Shown here: positions 54,064 to 63,036 of the stretch, one piece after another
Position numbering within the stretch: the first letter of the stretch is position 1
Layout of the letters: every line of letters begins with the position of its first letter
Assembly: GCA_965368335.1 (NCBI GenBank)
Contig: CBDUMN010000003.1
Span: forward strand, 1-64,000
Length of the DNA stretch: 64,000 nt
Reading direction: 5' to 3'
Origin: CBDUMN01 sp965368335
GTDB lineage: Bacteria; Pseudomonadota; Alphaproteobacteria; Rhodospirillales; JAPHRK01
Position numbers and translations under genes: made by a program
The notes under the pieces: generated by a model
The model's database searches: none
Seen by the model: the letters and a program-made list of their open reading frames with translations, nothing else
Told to the model about the DNA's origin: nothing

Positions 54064-55137
54064 ATGGACGTATTGACCGCCAGCACCAAACAGACCAGTT
54101 TTGCACTTGCCCGCCTATTAACCCAGATGAGCGAGAGCCAAGAGGCGCGCATTAAAACCGAAATGCGCCCCATTGAAGCGAAGCATGATAAACGGGTCCA
54201 TAATGCAGAATTGCAGATGGATCGCTGGAAAAAGGTCAGCAAAGATATTGGCGAAGCTACGTCAACACTCGCAGGGAATATCAGCAACTTAAAATCAATC
54301 CGATCAAAACTCGACGGACTGCTCTCAGCCGTCAACAAAGCCGACCAGCGGGCCTCAGACCCCAGCTTTAACCCTGATGGGTATGCAGCCTCATTCGACG
54401 CTCTTATGAAAAGCATTTCCTCCAGTACGGAAGACTCCGGGCGCGACGTCAATCTGATCGGAAAACGCAAAGTCTCACTTGAATATCCAACCGATATTTA
54501 TGGCCGTAAAGAAGAGGTTGGGAGCGTTTCTCTGGATAGCGACTATTACATCATCGATAACGATGGCGGGCGCTGGGTTCTTGATCGGCAAGCCGGAAAT
54601 CTTAAACGTTATACCGATTATCCAAATGGCGCGACGAGTTCTGTCGGCAGCTTTCCAACGGGCATTCAGTTAGACAGCATCGATTCAGACGACAACCTCA
54701 CTTTTACCATTGCTCCAAATACGGCATCCCCAGAAACTTTTTCCGGGACGCTCTATCGTAGCGGACTTAACATTATGGATTCATGGTACTATGAGGGGCT
54801 TTCAACGGCGGATGCGCGAAATGCCGCAATTAGTGACATTCATTCTGCACGCAAAGCTATAAAGCTCGAAATTGCGCGATACGAAAGCCAGTTCTCTCTG
54901 GCTCAGTTCTATGAAGAACGCGCCAACGGCGAGGTCGGAGGCCTACGGGAAGATAAGAACGAAGCCTTGTTAGCCAAAGCAAAAGAGGTGGGAAAAGCCA
55001 AAGAAAAACTCATCCGGGAATTTCAAGCAGCGCAAGACGCCATCCAGATGTCGACGATACTTAAAAGAGAATATGCATCTTTTCTCAAACCAACGGCCAA
55101 CACGCTGGGTCGGCAACTGATCAGCATCTTAAGTTAA
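54064..55137 (+). CDS. hypothetical protein with helical ends and beta-rich centre
   Basis: A 357-residue protein I do not recognise. Residues about 1-110 and 255-357 are predicted helical and coiled-coil-like (ISNLKSIRSKLDGLLSAVNK; EKLIREFQAAQDAIQMS). Residues about 135-245 are Ser/Thr/Gly/Asp-rich beta (GSVSLDSDYYIIDNDGGRW). No signal peptide is seen. Helical ends around a beta centre are the plan of flagellar axial and flagellin-like proteins, but the terminal signature motifs of those families are absent. It lies beside the maf genes, so export with or interaction with the flagellum is a guess. Confidence 0.5.
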   Translation: MDVLTASTKQTSFALARLLTQMSESQEARIKTEMRPIEAKHDKRVHNAELQMDRWKKVSKDIGEATSTLAGNISNLKSIRSKLDGLLSAVNKADQRASDPSFNPDGYAASFDALMKSISSSTEDSGRDVNLIGKRKVSLEYPTDIYGRKEEVGSVSLDSDYYIIDNDGGRWVLDRQAGNLKRYTDYPNGATSSVGSFPTGIQLDSIDSDDNLTFTIAPNTASPETFSGTLYRSGLNIMDSWYYEGLSTADARNAAISDIHSARKAIKLEIARYESQFSLAQFYEERANGEVGGLREDKNEALLAKAKEVGKAKEKLIREFQAAQDAIQMSTILKREYASFLKPTANTLGRQLISILS

Positions 55138-55148
55138 TCATCCAACAA

Positions 55149-57122
55149 TCAAACGTCTGAGCGGGAAGCGGTTTTTTTTATCTGCCTTAAAAAAGCCTGT
55201 GCCTCTTTAAATATTTCTCCCGCCAACACATCGAACCGCCCCAGAAAAAAACAGAAATAAGCTGTTCGATCTTTGTCGCTGGCTATTCGGGAACCGCGAT
55301 AGGTGCCTAAACGTGCCAAAGACAACAGCGACCCATGCACTAATCTCACTACGCCCCGGAATTTATCTCCTCCTTCCCCTAAAACAGCCTCAACCTGCCG
55401 CTGCAAGGCAATATATTCTTGGGGAGGATTAGTTGAGATGGAATTGTGAAGGGCATCATAAAGCGCATCACATGCCTCAATATGACCATCAAAATCGGTA
55501 TCACGCAAAAATTCAGCTGGCGTAAAATATCTCAAACTCATTTCCAGTTCTGAAATAAGTGTCTTTTGCGATATATCGCATATCTGAAAATCCAGGGTAT
55601 TTGAGGCTAATGACTTGGCGCCATCAACCCGCGCCCCCCAACTACAGTTCGTCACATCAAGATTTTTTGTTCTGATAAGTTCCGTGATGGTCCGTCGGGA
55701 GAGATCATAATAAGCAGACGTAGCAATCTCACCGCCAAAATTGCCGGGCACAAGGCGGGTAAATTCGCCTTCAAGATATTCATGCCCCTCGCCTTCAATA
55801 AAATTGTCATAGCCCTTTTCATAATAGACTGCGTCTTTGGAATGATGCAGTCCTCCTTGCACCCGACCACAATCGACGCCAAACATGACAAACCTCTTAA
55901 ATCCAAGGCTCGACATCGCCGCCAATGCCGCATTGGCAACCAGAGGACCGGCGTAGGCAACAGGCTCCCACTTTGATGCAAGAACGTGGGCGGGACTGAG
56001 CGTTGAACGGAAGTAATACCAAACCCGCTCAAACATTTCACTGGCCTCCCGGTTAACGGTAGCCGAGGCGATAAGAGTGATCCCTTCAAAGCCGAATTCA
56101 TCTTGGAAGGTCTTCAAGTTTTGAACGAGAGGATAAGAATTTTCGTTCTCTATATGGAAATCTGGTCTGATCCCATTTTTGAGCAAAACGCCTAAACTAC
56201 TGCCACAACTAACAACCAGCGCCCCTTTGCGGAGCTTAGCGATATCCTTAAGATCATTATCCAGAGAAGGCCCCGAACCGACGATGAAAACCGTCTCATC
56301 CCTAGTTGCAGAATTGCTCCCTTCTAAAAGACGGACGCTTCCGGTCGCCAGATTATCGACCGCATTCTCCATCATCATTTTTTCGTCGCCAAAATGACCG
56401 GGGCGGATTAGGAAATTCCCAATTCTTTCATTCAGTATTTTCCGGCATTCAATCACTTGCCAGGACGGATAATGAATAAAGGCAAAGGTCCCATCGATAA
56501 AACGCGCAGCTCCCGAATGTATAATGAGCGCCTCAGCTTCAAGCATAAACCGCTCCGGCGTCAGTCCAATTTTAAAGTGAAGAGCCGTTCCCTGGTCTTC
56601 TGCCTGTTTAAACACCTTTTCCCAGTCAAGGGCGTACATTGAATGCTTAACGAACTCCGGCACCGGCTCGACCACAACCATCTGTTCAGCCCTGCATTGC
56701 TCGAGAAGCATCGGAATGTGGTAGCCGAGTCCCAGACCAAAAACGAAAGCAATACCGACATCGCTCACAGGAAAGTCTTCGGAAATCCCAATCCCATTTT
56801 CTTGAGCAAACCGGTCTAACTCTTCAGCGAGCCTAAATGTCAAGGAGGGCTGGCTATCATCCAGCGGGTCGGGGATTTTCAAACGATCCGGGCTGGAAAG
56901 GTAAGCCGCAACCTGTTTGGTTACATAGGATTTCGCCGCCTCCGGATACAGCTCTACACCGGCAACTTTTAAATTTACCGCCTCACCGCCTTGATAAACA
57001 ACTTGTCCACCTTGGCCACCGTTTCCCGATAAAGATCGCAAAACATGTGGATGTGCCCTGGCAAACGCCTGGAGATTTCTCGAGTAGAGCGAGGCTGCCT
57101 TTATGTCATTCGGGCCCGACAC
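55149..57122 (-). CDS. Maf flagellin glycosyltransferase (second copy)
   Basis: A 657-residue motility accessory factor. The central DUF115/MptE-like domain has VFIVGSGPSLDNDLKDI, CGSSLGVLLKNGIRPDFHIE and FKRFVMFGVDCGRVQGGLHH. Maf proteins transfer a nonulosonic acid (pseudaminic or legionaminic type) to flagellin Ser/Thr before export. I chose a GTG at 57122, which follows GAGGG by eight bases; a GTG at 57131 is also in frame. The start overlaps the end of the upstream maf gene. A clear paralogue precedes it. Confidence 0.88.
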   Translation of the reverse strand: MSGPNDIKAASLYSRNLQAFARAHPHVLRSLSGNGGQGGQVVYQGGEAVNLKVAGVELYPEAAKSYVTKQVAAYLSSPDRLKIPDPLDDSQPSLTFRLAEELDRFAQENGIGISEDFPVSDVGIAFVFGLGLGYHIPMLLEQCRAEQMVVVEPVPEFVKHSMYALDWEKVFKQAEDQGTALHFKIGLTPERFMLEAEALIIHSGAARFIDGTFAFIHYPSWQVIECRKILNERIGNFLIRPGHFGDEKMMMENAVDNLATGSVRLLEGSNSATRDETVFIVGSGPSLDNDLKDIAKLRKGALVVSCGSSLGVLLKNGIRPDFHIENENSYPLVQNLKTFQDEFGFEGITLIASATVNREASEMFERVWYYFRSTLSPAHVLASKWEPVAYAGPLVANAALAAMSSLGFKRFVMFGVDCGRVQGGLHHSKDAVYYEKGYDNFIEGEGHEYLEGEFTRLVPGNFGGEIATSAYYDLSRRTITELIRTKNLDVTNCSWGARVDGAKSLASNTLDFQICDISQKTLISELEMSLRYFTPAEFLRDTDFDGHIEACDALYDALHNSISTNPPQEYIALQRQVEAVLGEGGDKFRGVVRLVHGSLLSLARLGTYRGSRIASDKDRTAYFCFFLGRFDVLAGEIFKEAQAFLRQIKKTASRSDV

Positions 57123-59100
57123 CGGCAACACCCTCTATCTTATCACGCCCTTCCGCCATTTGCCCGAGTACGTTACGGGTATCATCGACCATCAGCTCAA
57201 CTTTTTCCTTATAGGCCCCCATAAAAAAGCGGAGGAAAGCCAAACGGTCGTCTTGGTTAGCGATCCGCGTTCCGGCAAAAGCCCCAACCCGGATCATTGA
57301 TACCAAGCTTGATCTGATAATAGAGAGAATACCCCGGCAGGGGGCTTCCAGGCGATCACGGAGGGTGATAATCCGGTGATGAAAATCCCAAAAACTTTCA
57401 TCCTCCCCGAAAGCCTCATCCATCGCCTTGAGAAATTCGTCCTCAAAAAGATCACATTTGGCGACAAGGTCATCGAGATCAAGACCCGACAAATATTCTC
57501 CAGCAGGAAATGAGGGTAACGTCTGTGCAATACGGTTGATTAGCTGGGCCTGATACCCTTCAGGTCCATGAAAGGTCAGAGCCGACGCGGCTTTAGGGGC
57601 AGCTCCATCTATCTTTGCACCATCACTGCAATTGACAACTTTGACATCGGATCGCTGGCATAAAGGGCCAAAACTAGCCCGCGACATGTCCAAATACCAT
57701 GTCGTTAAGGCCTCACCACCAAAGTTGGCGGGGACAACACGGTCAAACTCATTCTCTAATAGCTCAAAACTTTCGCCTTCAAGATAATTGTCATAATCGT
57801 CTTCATAATAAATCGCTTCACCTGCATGGTGGCCATGCTCGGTCCGTCGCCCGCAGTCCACTCCAAAGAAATAGAAATTACGGAACCCAACGCTCAGCAT
57901 AGCGGCCATCGCCGAATTGGCGACAAGGGGGTCGGCCCCTAAAAGAGGCGCAAGCCCTCGATTGAGAGAGGCTGTACAGCTCAACCCCGTACGATAATAA
58001 AACCATCTTTTGTCAAAAAGTTTTCCAGCTTCAGGGTTTACCGATGTTGAGGCCACATAGGTAATGGGTGAAAGATCGTACTTTTTCGAAAAATTCCTGA
58101 GGTTCTCGACCAAAGGCCATGAATTTTCATTTTCTCCATGAAAATCCGGAACAATTCCGTTTTTCAAAAGAATCCCTAGACTGCTTGTCCCACAAGAAAA
58201 AACGATGGCCTTATTGCGCCATTTTTTGACAACGTCCAAATCCTTATCCAACGACGGTCCAGAACCCACAATGAAGACGGGTTGCTCTCTCTGAACGACC
58301 GGTTTTCGCTGGAGAAAGGAAAGCGGAAAACGATGCAGATTGCCGTAGGAGTTTGTCATCATCAGCAATTCATCTTCATAAAAGCCAGAAGAGATATAAC
58401 TGACTGCAATCCTTTCATTGAGCAATCTGCGGGCTTCAAGAAGCTCCCAAGAGGGGTAGTGTATATAGGCGTAAGATCCCTCGATAAAAGTTTTCCCGTC
58501 ATCCCAAATATACCGTTCAATACTACGCACGATAACGGCAGGCGGCGCCCCTACGATAAAGCGCACCTCCACTGACTGCGCGTCTGCCGCTTCAAAAAAA
58601 TCCGCCCAGTCGAAGACCTCAAATGAAGCACGAAGCAAAGCCGGTTGCGGCTCAATAAGAACCATGACCTTCGCTTTGTTATTTTCAAGCAGCAGCTTTA
58701 GGTGATGCCCAAGGCCAATACCAAAGACAAAGCAAAAACCGATATCAACAAGAGGATGGGAACTGACTTCTTCCCCATAATCGTTGGCGATGTAATCCCT
58801 GACCTTCGAAAGTAGATCTTTTGATATGGGTGATAAATTGCAATAGGCGGGGCTGGCGAAACCAATGCGATCCGGATCGTCAAAATAGTTTTCAACCTGT
58901 TTCTGACTGCAGCCGACAGCAGGTTCCTGATAAAGCAGAGTACCGCCGATACTTACATCGACGGCCTCCCCTTCTTCATAAACAATCGATACATCCGGTG
59001 AGCGCCGTTCTTCCCCAAGACGCCAGAGGTCAGGAGATCGCGTTTGAAAAATTTGTCTGTTTTTTTCAAATAAAGTTAGGTCGCCAGCTTGATTGTTCAT
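57106..59100 (-). CDS. Maf flagellin glycosyltransferase (first copy)
   Basis: A 664-residue Maf protein with VFIVGSGPSLDKDLDVV, CGTSSLGILLKNGIVPDFHG and YFFGVDCGRRTEHGHHAGEA. It shares the same architecture, and the PSLD-DL, LLKNGI-PDFH and GVDCGR motifs, with the maf gene downstream. Two copies may serve two sugars, two acceptor sites or a complex. It is 40 bp after the TPR-GT41-like gene and in the same direction as flagellin, FlbT and FlaF. Confidence 0.9.
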   Translation of the reverse strand: MNNQAGDLTLFEKNRQIFQTRSPDLWRLGEERRSPDVSIVYEEGEAVDVSIGGTLLYQEPAVGCSQKQVENYFDDPDRIGFASPAYCNLSPISKDLLSKVRDYIANDYGEEVSSHPLVDIGFCFVFGIGLGHHLKLLLENNKAKVMVLIEPQPALLRASFEVFDWADFFEAADAQSVEVRFIVGAPPAVIVRSIERYIWDDGKTFIEGSYAYIHYPSWELLEARRLLNERIAVSYISSGFYEDELLMMTNSYGNLHRFPLSFLQRKPVVQREQPVFIVGSGPSLDKDLDVVKKWRNKAIVFSCGTSSLGILLKNGIVPDFHGENENSWPLVENLRNFSKKYDLSPITYVASTSVNPEAGKLFDKRWFYYRTGLSCTASLNRGLAPLLGADPLVANSAMAAMLSVGFRNFYFFGVDCGRRTEHGHHAGEAIYYEDDYDNYLEGESFELLENEFDRVVPANFGGEALTTWYLDMSRASFGPLCQRSDVKVVNCSDGAKIDGAAPKAASALTFHGPEGYQAQLINRIAQTLPSFPAGEYLSGLDLDDLVAKCDLFEDEFLKAMDEAFGEDESFWDFHHRIITLRDRLEAPCRGILSIIRSSLVSMIRVGAFAGTRIANQDDRLAFLRFFMGAYKEKVELMVDDTRNVLGQMAEGRDKIEGVAGVGPE

Positions 59101-59140
59101 CTCTCAAACTAGCCGTAAACCGGCTTTGCCATTAAGCAGA

Positions 59141-61075
59141 TCAGCAAACGTCTTTCCACAATCGCTCAAGAACCGTCTCCATATCAATGCAACGGGCCTT
59201 GAAATCAAACAACGGTGCTTTAGAGATTTTTTCAGCAGCATCCTGCTTGAAAGCTGCGCGCCCAGCCTCATCTTTAATCCATCGCTCAACTAAGGCTAAG
59301 TAATCTTTCCGGCTGGTCGCCACGCAACTTTCCGACATCCCCATTTGCGTCAGAACTTCCGCACTTACCTTATCCGCCGTGCGGCTACCTTTCATACAGA
59401 TAGGAGGAACGCCAAAACCTGCACTTGTCACCACACTGAGATTTTGGTGACCGCTTGTAGGTACTAGCAGCAAGTCAATCTGAGAATAAAACTCTGACTG
59501 CGTCGCGCTTTGAATAATGTCGATCCGGTGTGAAACACCAAAATTTCCAAATAAATCTAGGACTTTGCCCGCATTCTTCGCATTTTGGAAATCGTAATCC
59601 TGCATCAGCAAGGTTGCGCTAGGGTATTTTCTGAGAAGCTCCGCCCACAGTCCAACAGAATCTGGCGTCAACTCACACAGCTCGGCATCGACGCCAAACG
59701 TCAGAAGGTCACTCGTCCGCTCAAGAACAGAACGATCGTCGGGCTTAGGCACTTCCACCAGCATGTTTCCATGCTCAAGCAACACGATCTTTTCTGCTAA
59801 AATACTCTTGTTTTCAGGAACCATCTCGCCCCCCAACATGAGAGCATCCATGTTCTTGAGCCCCGTTCCATAAGGCGTTCCATGGAGTGAAACTTGGAGA
59901 GGCGCCATACGGGCGCCGAATGCCCGCAACAACTGAGGATCATTAAACCCAACGGTATTGATAAAAATATCGACCCCTTCCGCCAAGCAAATGGCCGCCA
60001 AAGTCACCGGGTCCATTTCTCGAACATCGTGCCAGATATCAAATGCTTTTTGGTAATGGACATTTGATGCGTCACTTAAAGCCCCAAAACCGAAGCCAAC
60101 CGTCCGGAAACGGGCGGCATTTCGGTGAGCGAGAATATTTGCAAGCGCTTTCCCCTCACTGCGACGGGATAGAGAGCCCAGCAGATAGCCAGCGGTCAAA
60201 ATCGGTTTGTCGGTTGCCTGCCCCTCATCAAAGCCTTGGTCTTCTTCGCCGAACCGAGCACCCCATTGAGCAGCCAGCTCACAAAGGGCTTCTTCCGTTG
60301 ATTCTGGCGATAAGGCTAAATCTGAAATTGCTTTTGCAAAGTATTCAGAATTCTCGCTATCAAGATGCATCGCCCATTTGTGGACGGACTGGCTTTGGCC
60401 ATACTCACCAATGAGCGCGAGAAGAGATCCTAACATACTGGCGATATCAGGGTCTTCGGCTAGACGGTGCATTGCACCACGTAAAATATCGACAGCTTCT
60501 TGGTAACGCCCCAATACCGTCAGGCAATTCACTAACCCAAGATAGGATTTCTTATCATCCTGCTTAAAATGAATACATTGCAAAAACCAATGTATCGCCA
60601 TCCCCCAGTCTTTAGACGAAACGGCCGCGACGGCACGAGTGAATAGTGGATTATCCTCAATATCGATAAAGGCGCTCGATAAGCTTGGAATCGATTGTGG
60701 CAAGATTTCCTTTAAGGCCGGAACGGAAGGAACCGAACTTGCTAATTTGGCATAAAACAGTGACTTGGTCAGTTCCCCTGCAAGGGCGTAAAGCACCGCC
60801 AAAAAATCGGCATATTCACTGACATTCGAATCCGCATTTAGCGCGGCTTCGCCAAGCGCCACGGCTTCAGCCCAGTCATCCTCAAGAAAGCGTCCAATTG
60901 CCAAAACATAGTACGCTTCAGCATAGATGGACGTTTCTTTTAAATCGGCTTGTTGCTCAAGAAAAGCAGCGCAGGCATTGCTAATATCAGACCAATTACC
61001 GTCCGCAACACCTTCGCCAACAATCGAAAGGAAACCCTCCCGCGTCGTAGCGGCATCAATAACCAAATTACTCAT
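59141..61075 (-). CDS. TPR protein with GT41-like glycosyltransferase domain
   Basis: A 644-residue protein. Residues about 1-290 are TPR-like helical repeats (KSYLGLVNCLTVLGRYQEAV, ADFLAVLYALAGELTKSLFY). Residues about 300-644 resemble the GT41/SPINDLY catalytic region in weak form: ILTAGYLLGSLSRRSEGKAL, GVDIFINTVGFNDPQLLRA, PLQVSLHGTPYGTGLKN and DLLLVPTSGHQNLSVVTSAG. It follows flaF by only 7 bp and precedes the maf pair, so it probably acts on flagellin or on its glycan. Confidence 0.75.
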   Translation of the reverse strand: MSNLVIDAATTREGFLSIVGEGVADGNWSDISNACAAFLEQQADLKETSIYAEAYYVLAIGRFLEDDWAEAVALGEAALNADSNVSEYADFLAVLYALAGELTKSLFYAKLASSVPSVPALKEILPQSIPSLSSAFIDIEDNPLFTRAVAAVSSKDWGMAIHWFLQCIHFKQDDKKSYLGLVNCLTVLGRYQEAVDILRGAMHRLAEDPDIASMLGSLLALIGEYGQSQSVHKWAMHLDSENSEYFAKAISDLALSPESTEEALCELAAQWGARFGEEDQGFDEGQATDKPILTAGYLLGSLSRRSEGKALANILAHRNAARFRTVGFGFGALSDASNVHYQKAFDIWHDVREMDPVTLAAICLAEGVDIFINTVGFNDPQLLRAFGARMAPLQVSLHGTPYGTGLKNMDALMLGGEMVPENKSILAEKIVLLEHGNMLVEVPKPDDRSVLERTSDLLTFGVDAELCELTPDSVGLWAELLRKYPSATLLMQDYDFQNAKNAGKVLDLFGNFGVSHRIDIIQSATQSEFYSQIDLLLVPTSGHQNLSVVTSAGFGVPPICMKGSRTADKVSAEVLTQMGMSESCVATSRKDYLALVERWIKDEAGRAAFKQDAAEKISKAPLFDFKARCIDMETVLERLWKDVC

Positions 61076-61082
61076 CGAAACC

Positions 61083-61523
61083 TCACGCGGTTATTTCACC
61101 ATTGCCTAGCCCCTGGGGGACCTCCGCCTCTTCCTCTTTTTCTTTCTCTTTGGAAGAGCCGGGCAGCGGCGTCCTCAACCCAGCGGCCAACTCCCGGTTG
61201 ATATTGATCAACACATCAAGCTTCTTATGATCCGGGTTCGCAATGAGATCCATGGAATATTTATCGATAAAATTCGCAAGAGAAATGCCATTATTCCGGA
61301 TATCATCCGGCAAGGGGCACTCTGGGCTGAGCAATTCCGCTTGCAGAATAGTCCAAAGCTGCCAATTAATGCGAACTGCAGCCAGAACAACCTCTGTCTC
61401 ACCGCTTTCTTTCGCCGCTTTAAGCCGCAAGGCTGCTTGGGTTAATCCCCAGGCCTCAACCTCCCTCGGGTTCCCCGGAGCCGGGGGCGTCTCGTAGTTT
61501 TTCAGCAAGTTGTTCGTTGACAT
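61083..61523 (-). CDS. flaF: flagellar biosynthesis regulator FlaF
   Basis: A 146-residue FlaF. The core APGNPREVEAWGLTQAALRL, AAVRINWQLWTILQAEL and LDVLININRELAAGL match the family; a Glu/Lys/Pro-rich tail of about 30 residues follows. In Caulobacter FlaF is needed for flagellin synthesis or secretion and opposes FlbT. It overlaps flbT by 68 bases, a long out-of-frame overlap. Its ribosome site is weak, so expression may depend on flbT translation. Confidence 0.88.
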   Translation of the reverse strand: MSTNNLLKNYETPPAPGNPREVEAWGLTQAALRLKAAKESGETEVVLAAVRINWQLWTILQAELLSPECPLPDDIRNNGISLANFIDKYSMDLIANPDHKKLDVLININRELAAGLRTPLPGSSKEKEKEEEAEVPQGLGNGEITA

Positions 61524-61905
61524 GCATAAAAACCTTACTTTCGTGGGAAATAAGTCTCTGCGCTTTCTTCAAAGCCTTATAAAGTTCCCGTTTTTCAACC
61601 AGTCGCCATAACTCATCACCAATCGGCTGGGCGCTTGGTGCAGCCTTTAGGTAATCTGACAGGAATTCATTAAAGCGCCGTAAATTGTCGGTGAATTCTG
61701 ATGGGAAAAGGTAGAGACACTGCAAGGCGTAATAGGCCCGTGCGGCCGGGGTGACGGCGTCTTCCGGCGAAAGAACATCATTATCACGCAATAGCGAGGC
61801 ATCGTTCTTCAGAAGCAAGGATACATTACTGCTTCCGGTATTTTCGATAACCGCCCCGTTGATGATAATCTGCTGACCTTTTTTCAAATGAATTTTAAGC
61901 GGCAT
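61456..61905 (-). CDS. flbT: flagellin translational regulator FlbT
   Basis: A 149-residue FlbT with MPLKIHLKKGQQIIINGAVI at the start and ESKVFMHVNEQLAEKLRD near the end. In Caulobacter FlbT binds the flagellin mRNA leader and promotes its decay when the hook is incomplete. Here it is encoded right after flagellin, behind a strong terminator, and overlaps flaF. A hairpin in the flagellin leader is a candidate target. Confidence 0.9.
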   Translation of the reverse strand: MPLKIHLKKGQQIIINGAVIENTGSSNVSLLLKNDASLLRDNDVLSPEDAVTPAARAYYALQCLYLFPSEFTDNLRRFNEFLSDYLKAAPSAQPIGDELWRLVEKRELYKALKKAQRLISHESKVFMHVNEQLAEKLRDAPGSGEPEGG

Positions 61906-61915
61906 GAACGACTTC

Positions 61916-61956
61916 CCCTAAAAAAATAACAGCCAGGGTAAAAAATACCCTGGCTG
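61916..61956 (-). terminator. strong intrinsic terminator of the flagellin gene
   Basis: On the minus strand CAGCCAGGGTA and TACCCTGGCTG (61930-61940 and 61946-61956) form a perfect 11-bp stem with a five-base loop, followed by TTATTTTTTT. It ends the flagellin transcript before flbT, though some read-through may supply flbT and flaF. Confidence 0.93.
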
Positions 61957-61978
61957 CCACTTTAAGAAAAGGAATGTC

Positions 61979-62896
61979 TTACCTGAACAGACCCAGGATC
62001 GACTGCTCGGCCTGACCTGCGAAGGACAGAGCCTGGATACCCAGCTGCTGCCTGGTCTGCAAAGCAAGAAGGTTCGCACCTTCTTCGTTAAGGTCGGCCA
62101 CCGTCAGCTTGCCAGCACCGGTTTCGAGAGTGCCAATGTACTCTTCGGTAAAGTCGGCGCGGACCTGAAGAATGGCCACGTTGTTCGCCATCGTTGCCGC
62201 TTCAGCCTGAATGTTACTGATCGTTTCATCAAGACGAGTAACCGCCGTATCGGCCATAACGTTAAACGAAGCGAGAACTTCGGCGTCATCGAAATCAAAT
62301 GTCGAAAGCAACGCCCCAAAACCGAGCGTACTCTGAACGATATCCTCCGTAACAGATGCGTTCGGTGCATTGAGCGCCGAACCGGCGGAATCCAAGAAGA
62401 AGGTCGAAGCATTGAAATCAACGCCATCCACATCCAGCTTAGAATCAGCCTTGTCGGAGAAGCGAACCGAAAGCTTCGAAGACGTGGAGTTCAAGAGGTT
62501 CAGACCCTGGTAAGTCGCATCGCTGACCAGCTTTTCGATCTGAACAGCCAGCTCTTTTAGCTGATCCGAGTACTCGGCGCGCTGAGCCGTGTCACCACTA
62601 CGGGCACTGTCGATAATACCCTTCATCTGCTTGGCGAGATCTTCCAGCGCATCGGCCGCCTTCAAAGCGGTGTCGAGAGCGCTGATACCTTGGTCGATCG
62701 CCGACTTACGGTCGGAAAGATCGGCCGCGCGGTCATTCAACGACTTAGCCTGGAAAAACTTCACCGCGTCATCAGACGGCGATGCAATTTCCAAGCCCGT
62801 CGACAGACGACCCTGCGTCCGGTCAATAAGACTTGTCGTATTTTGCAGAGAAAGTAGGTTTGAGCGTACTGCTGAGGATAGAGATACATCAGCCAT
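61979..62896 (-). CDS. flagellin
   Basis: A 305-residue flagellin. The N-terminal D0/D1 helices include LQNTTSLIDRTQGRLSTGLE and IASPSDDAVKFFQAKSLNDR. The C-terminal D0 part includes LLALQTRQQLGIQALSFAGQ and ends SILGLFR. The middle (about 140-190) is short, so only a small outer domain exists. The many Ser and Thr residues in that region are possible sites for Maf glycosylation. AGGGAG precedes the ATG. It is probably monocistronic in the main, with the terminator at 61916-61956. No sigma-54 or sigma-28 promoter was found upstream, so the promoter class is open. Confidence 0.95.
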   Translation of the reverse strand: MADVSLSSAVRSNLLSLQNTTSLIDRTQGRLSTGLEIASPSDDAVKFFQAKSLNDRAADLSDRKSAIDQGISALDTALKAADALEDLAKQMKGIIDSARSGDTAQRAEYSDQLKELAVQIEKLVSDATYQGLNLLNSTSSKLSVRFSDKADSKLDVDGVDFNASTFFLDSAGSALNAPNASVTEDIVQSTLGFGALLSTFDFDDAEVLASFNVMADTAVTRLDETISNIQAEAATMANNVAILQVRADFTEEYIGTLETGAGKLTVADLNEEGANLLALQTRQQLGIQALSFAGQAEQSILGLFR

Positions 62897-62925
62897 TAGG
62901 AATTCTCCCTTTCTAGGTGAGACTG

Positions 62926-62960
62926 TACAGTTTGCGCTTTTCTAGCGCTTGCACACTGTA
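62926..62960 (-). promoter_or_regulatory. hairpin in the flagellin mRNA leader, possible FlbT target
   Basis: Thirty bases before the flagellin start codon, two helices stack: TACAGT/ACTGTA (6 bp) outside and GCGCT/AGCGC (5 bp) inside, with a 6-by-2 internal loop and a five-base terminal loop. It lies in the leader if transcription starts upstream of 62960. FlbT is known to act on a flagellin leader in Caulobacter, so this is a candidate element; that link is inferred. Confidence 0.45.
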
Positions 62961-63036
62961 TCATGCTGAAAATGAAAAATCCATTAACCTTATGGGCGTG
63001 GGGATATTTTCATTTCCCGACTACGTTCCAGCGCCT

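Noticed and set aside
62897..63036. sigma-54 or sigma-28 promoter for flagellin
   Set aside because: I searched the 140-bp gap on the minus strand for GG-N10-GC and for a sigma-28 pattern and found no acceptable match; the nearest GG/GC pair is nine bases apart.
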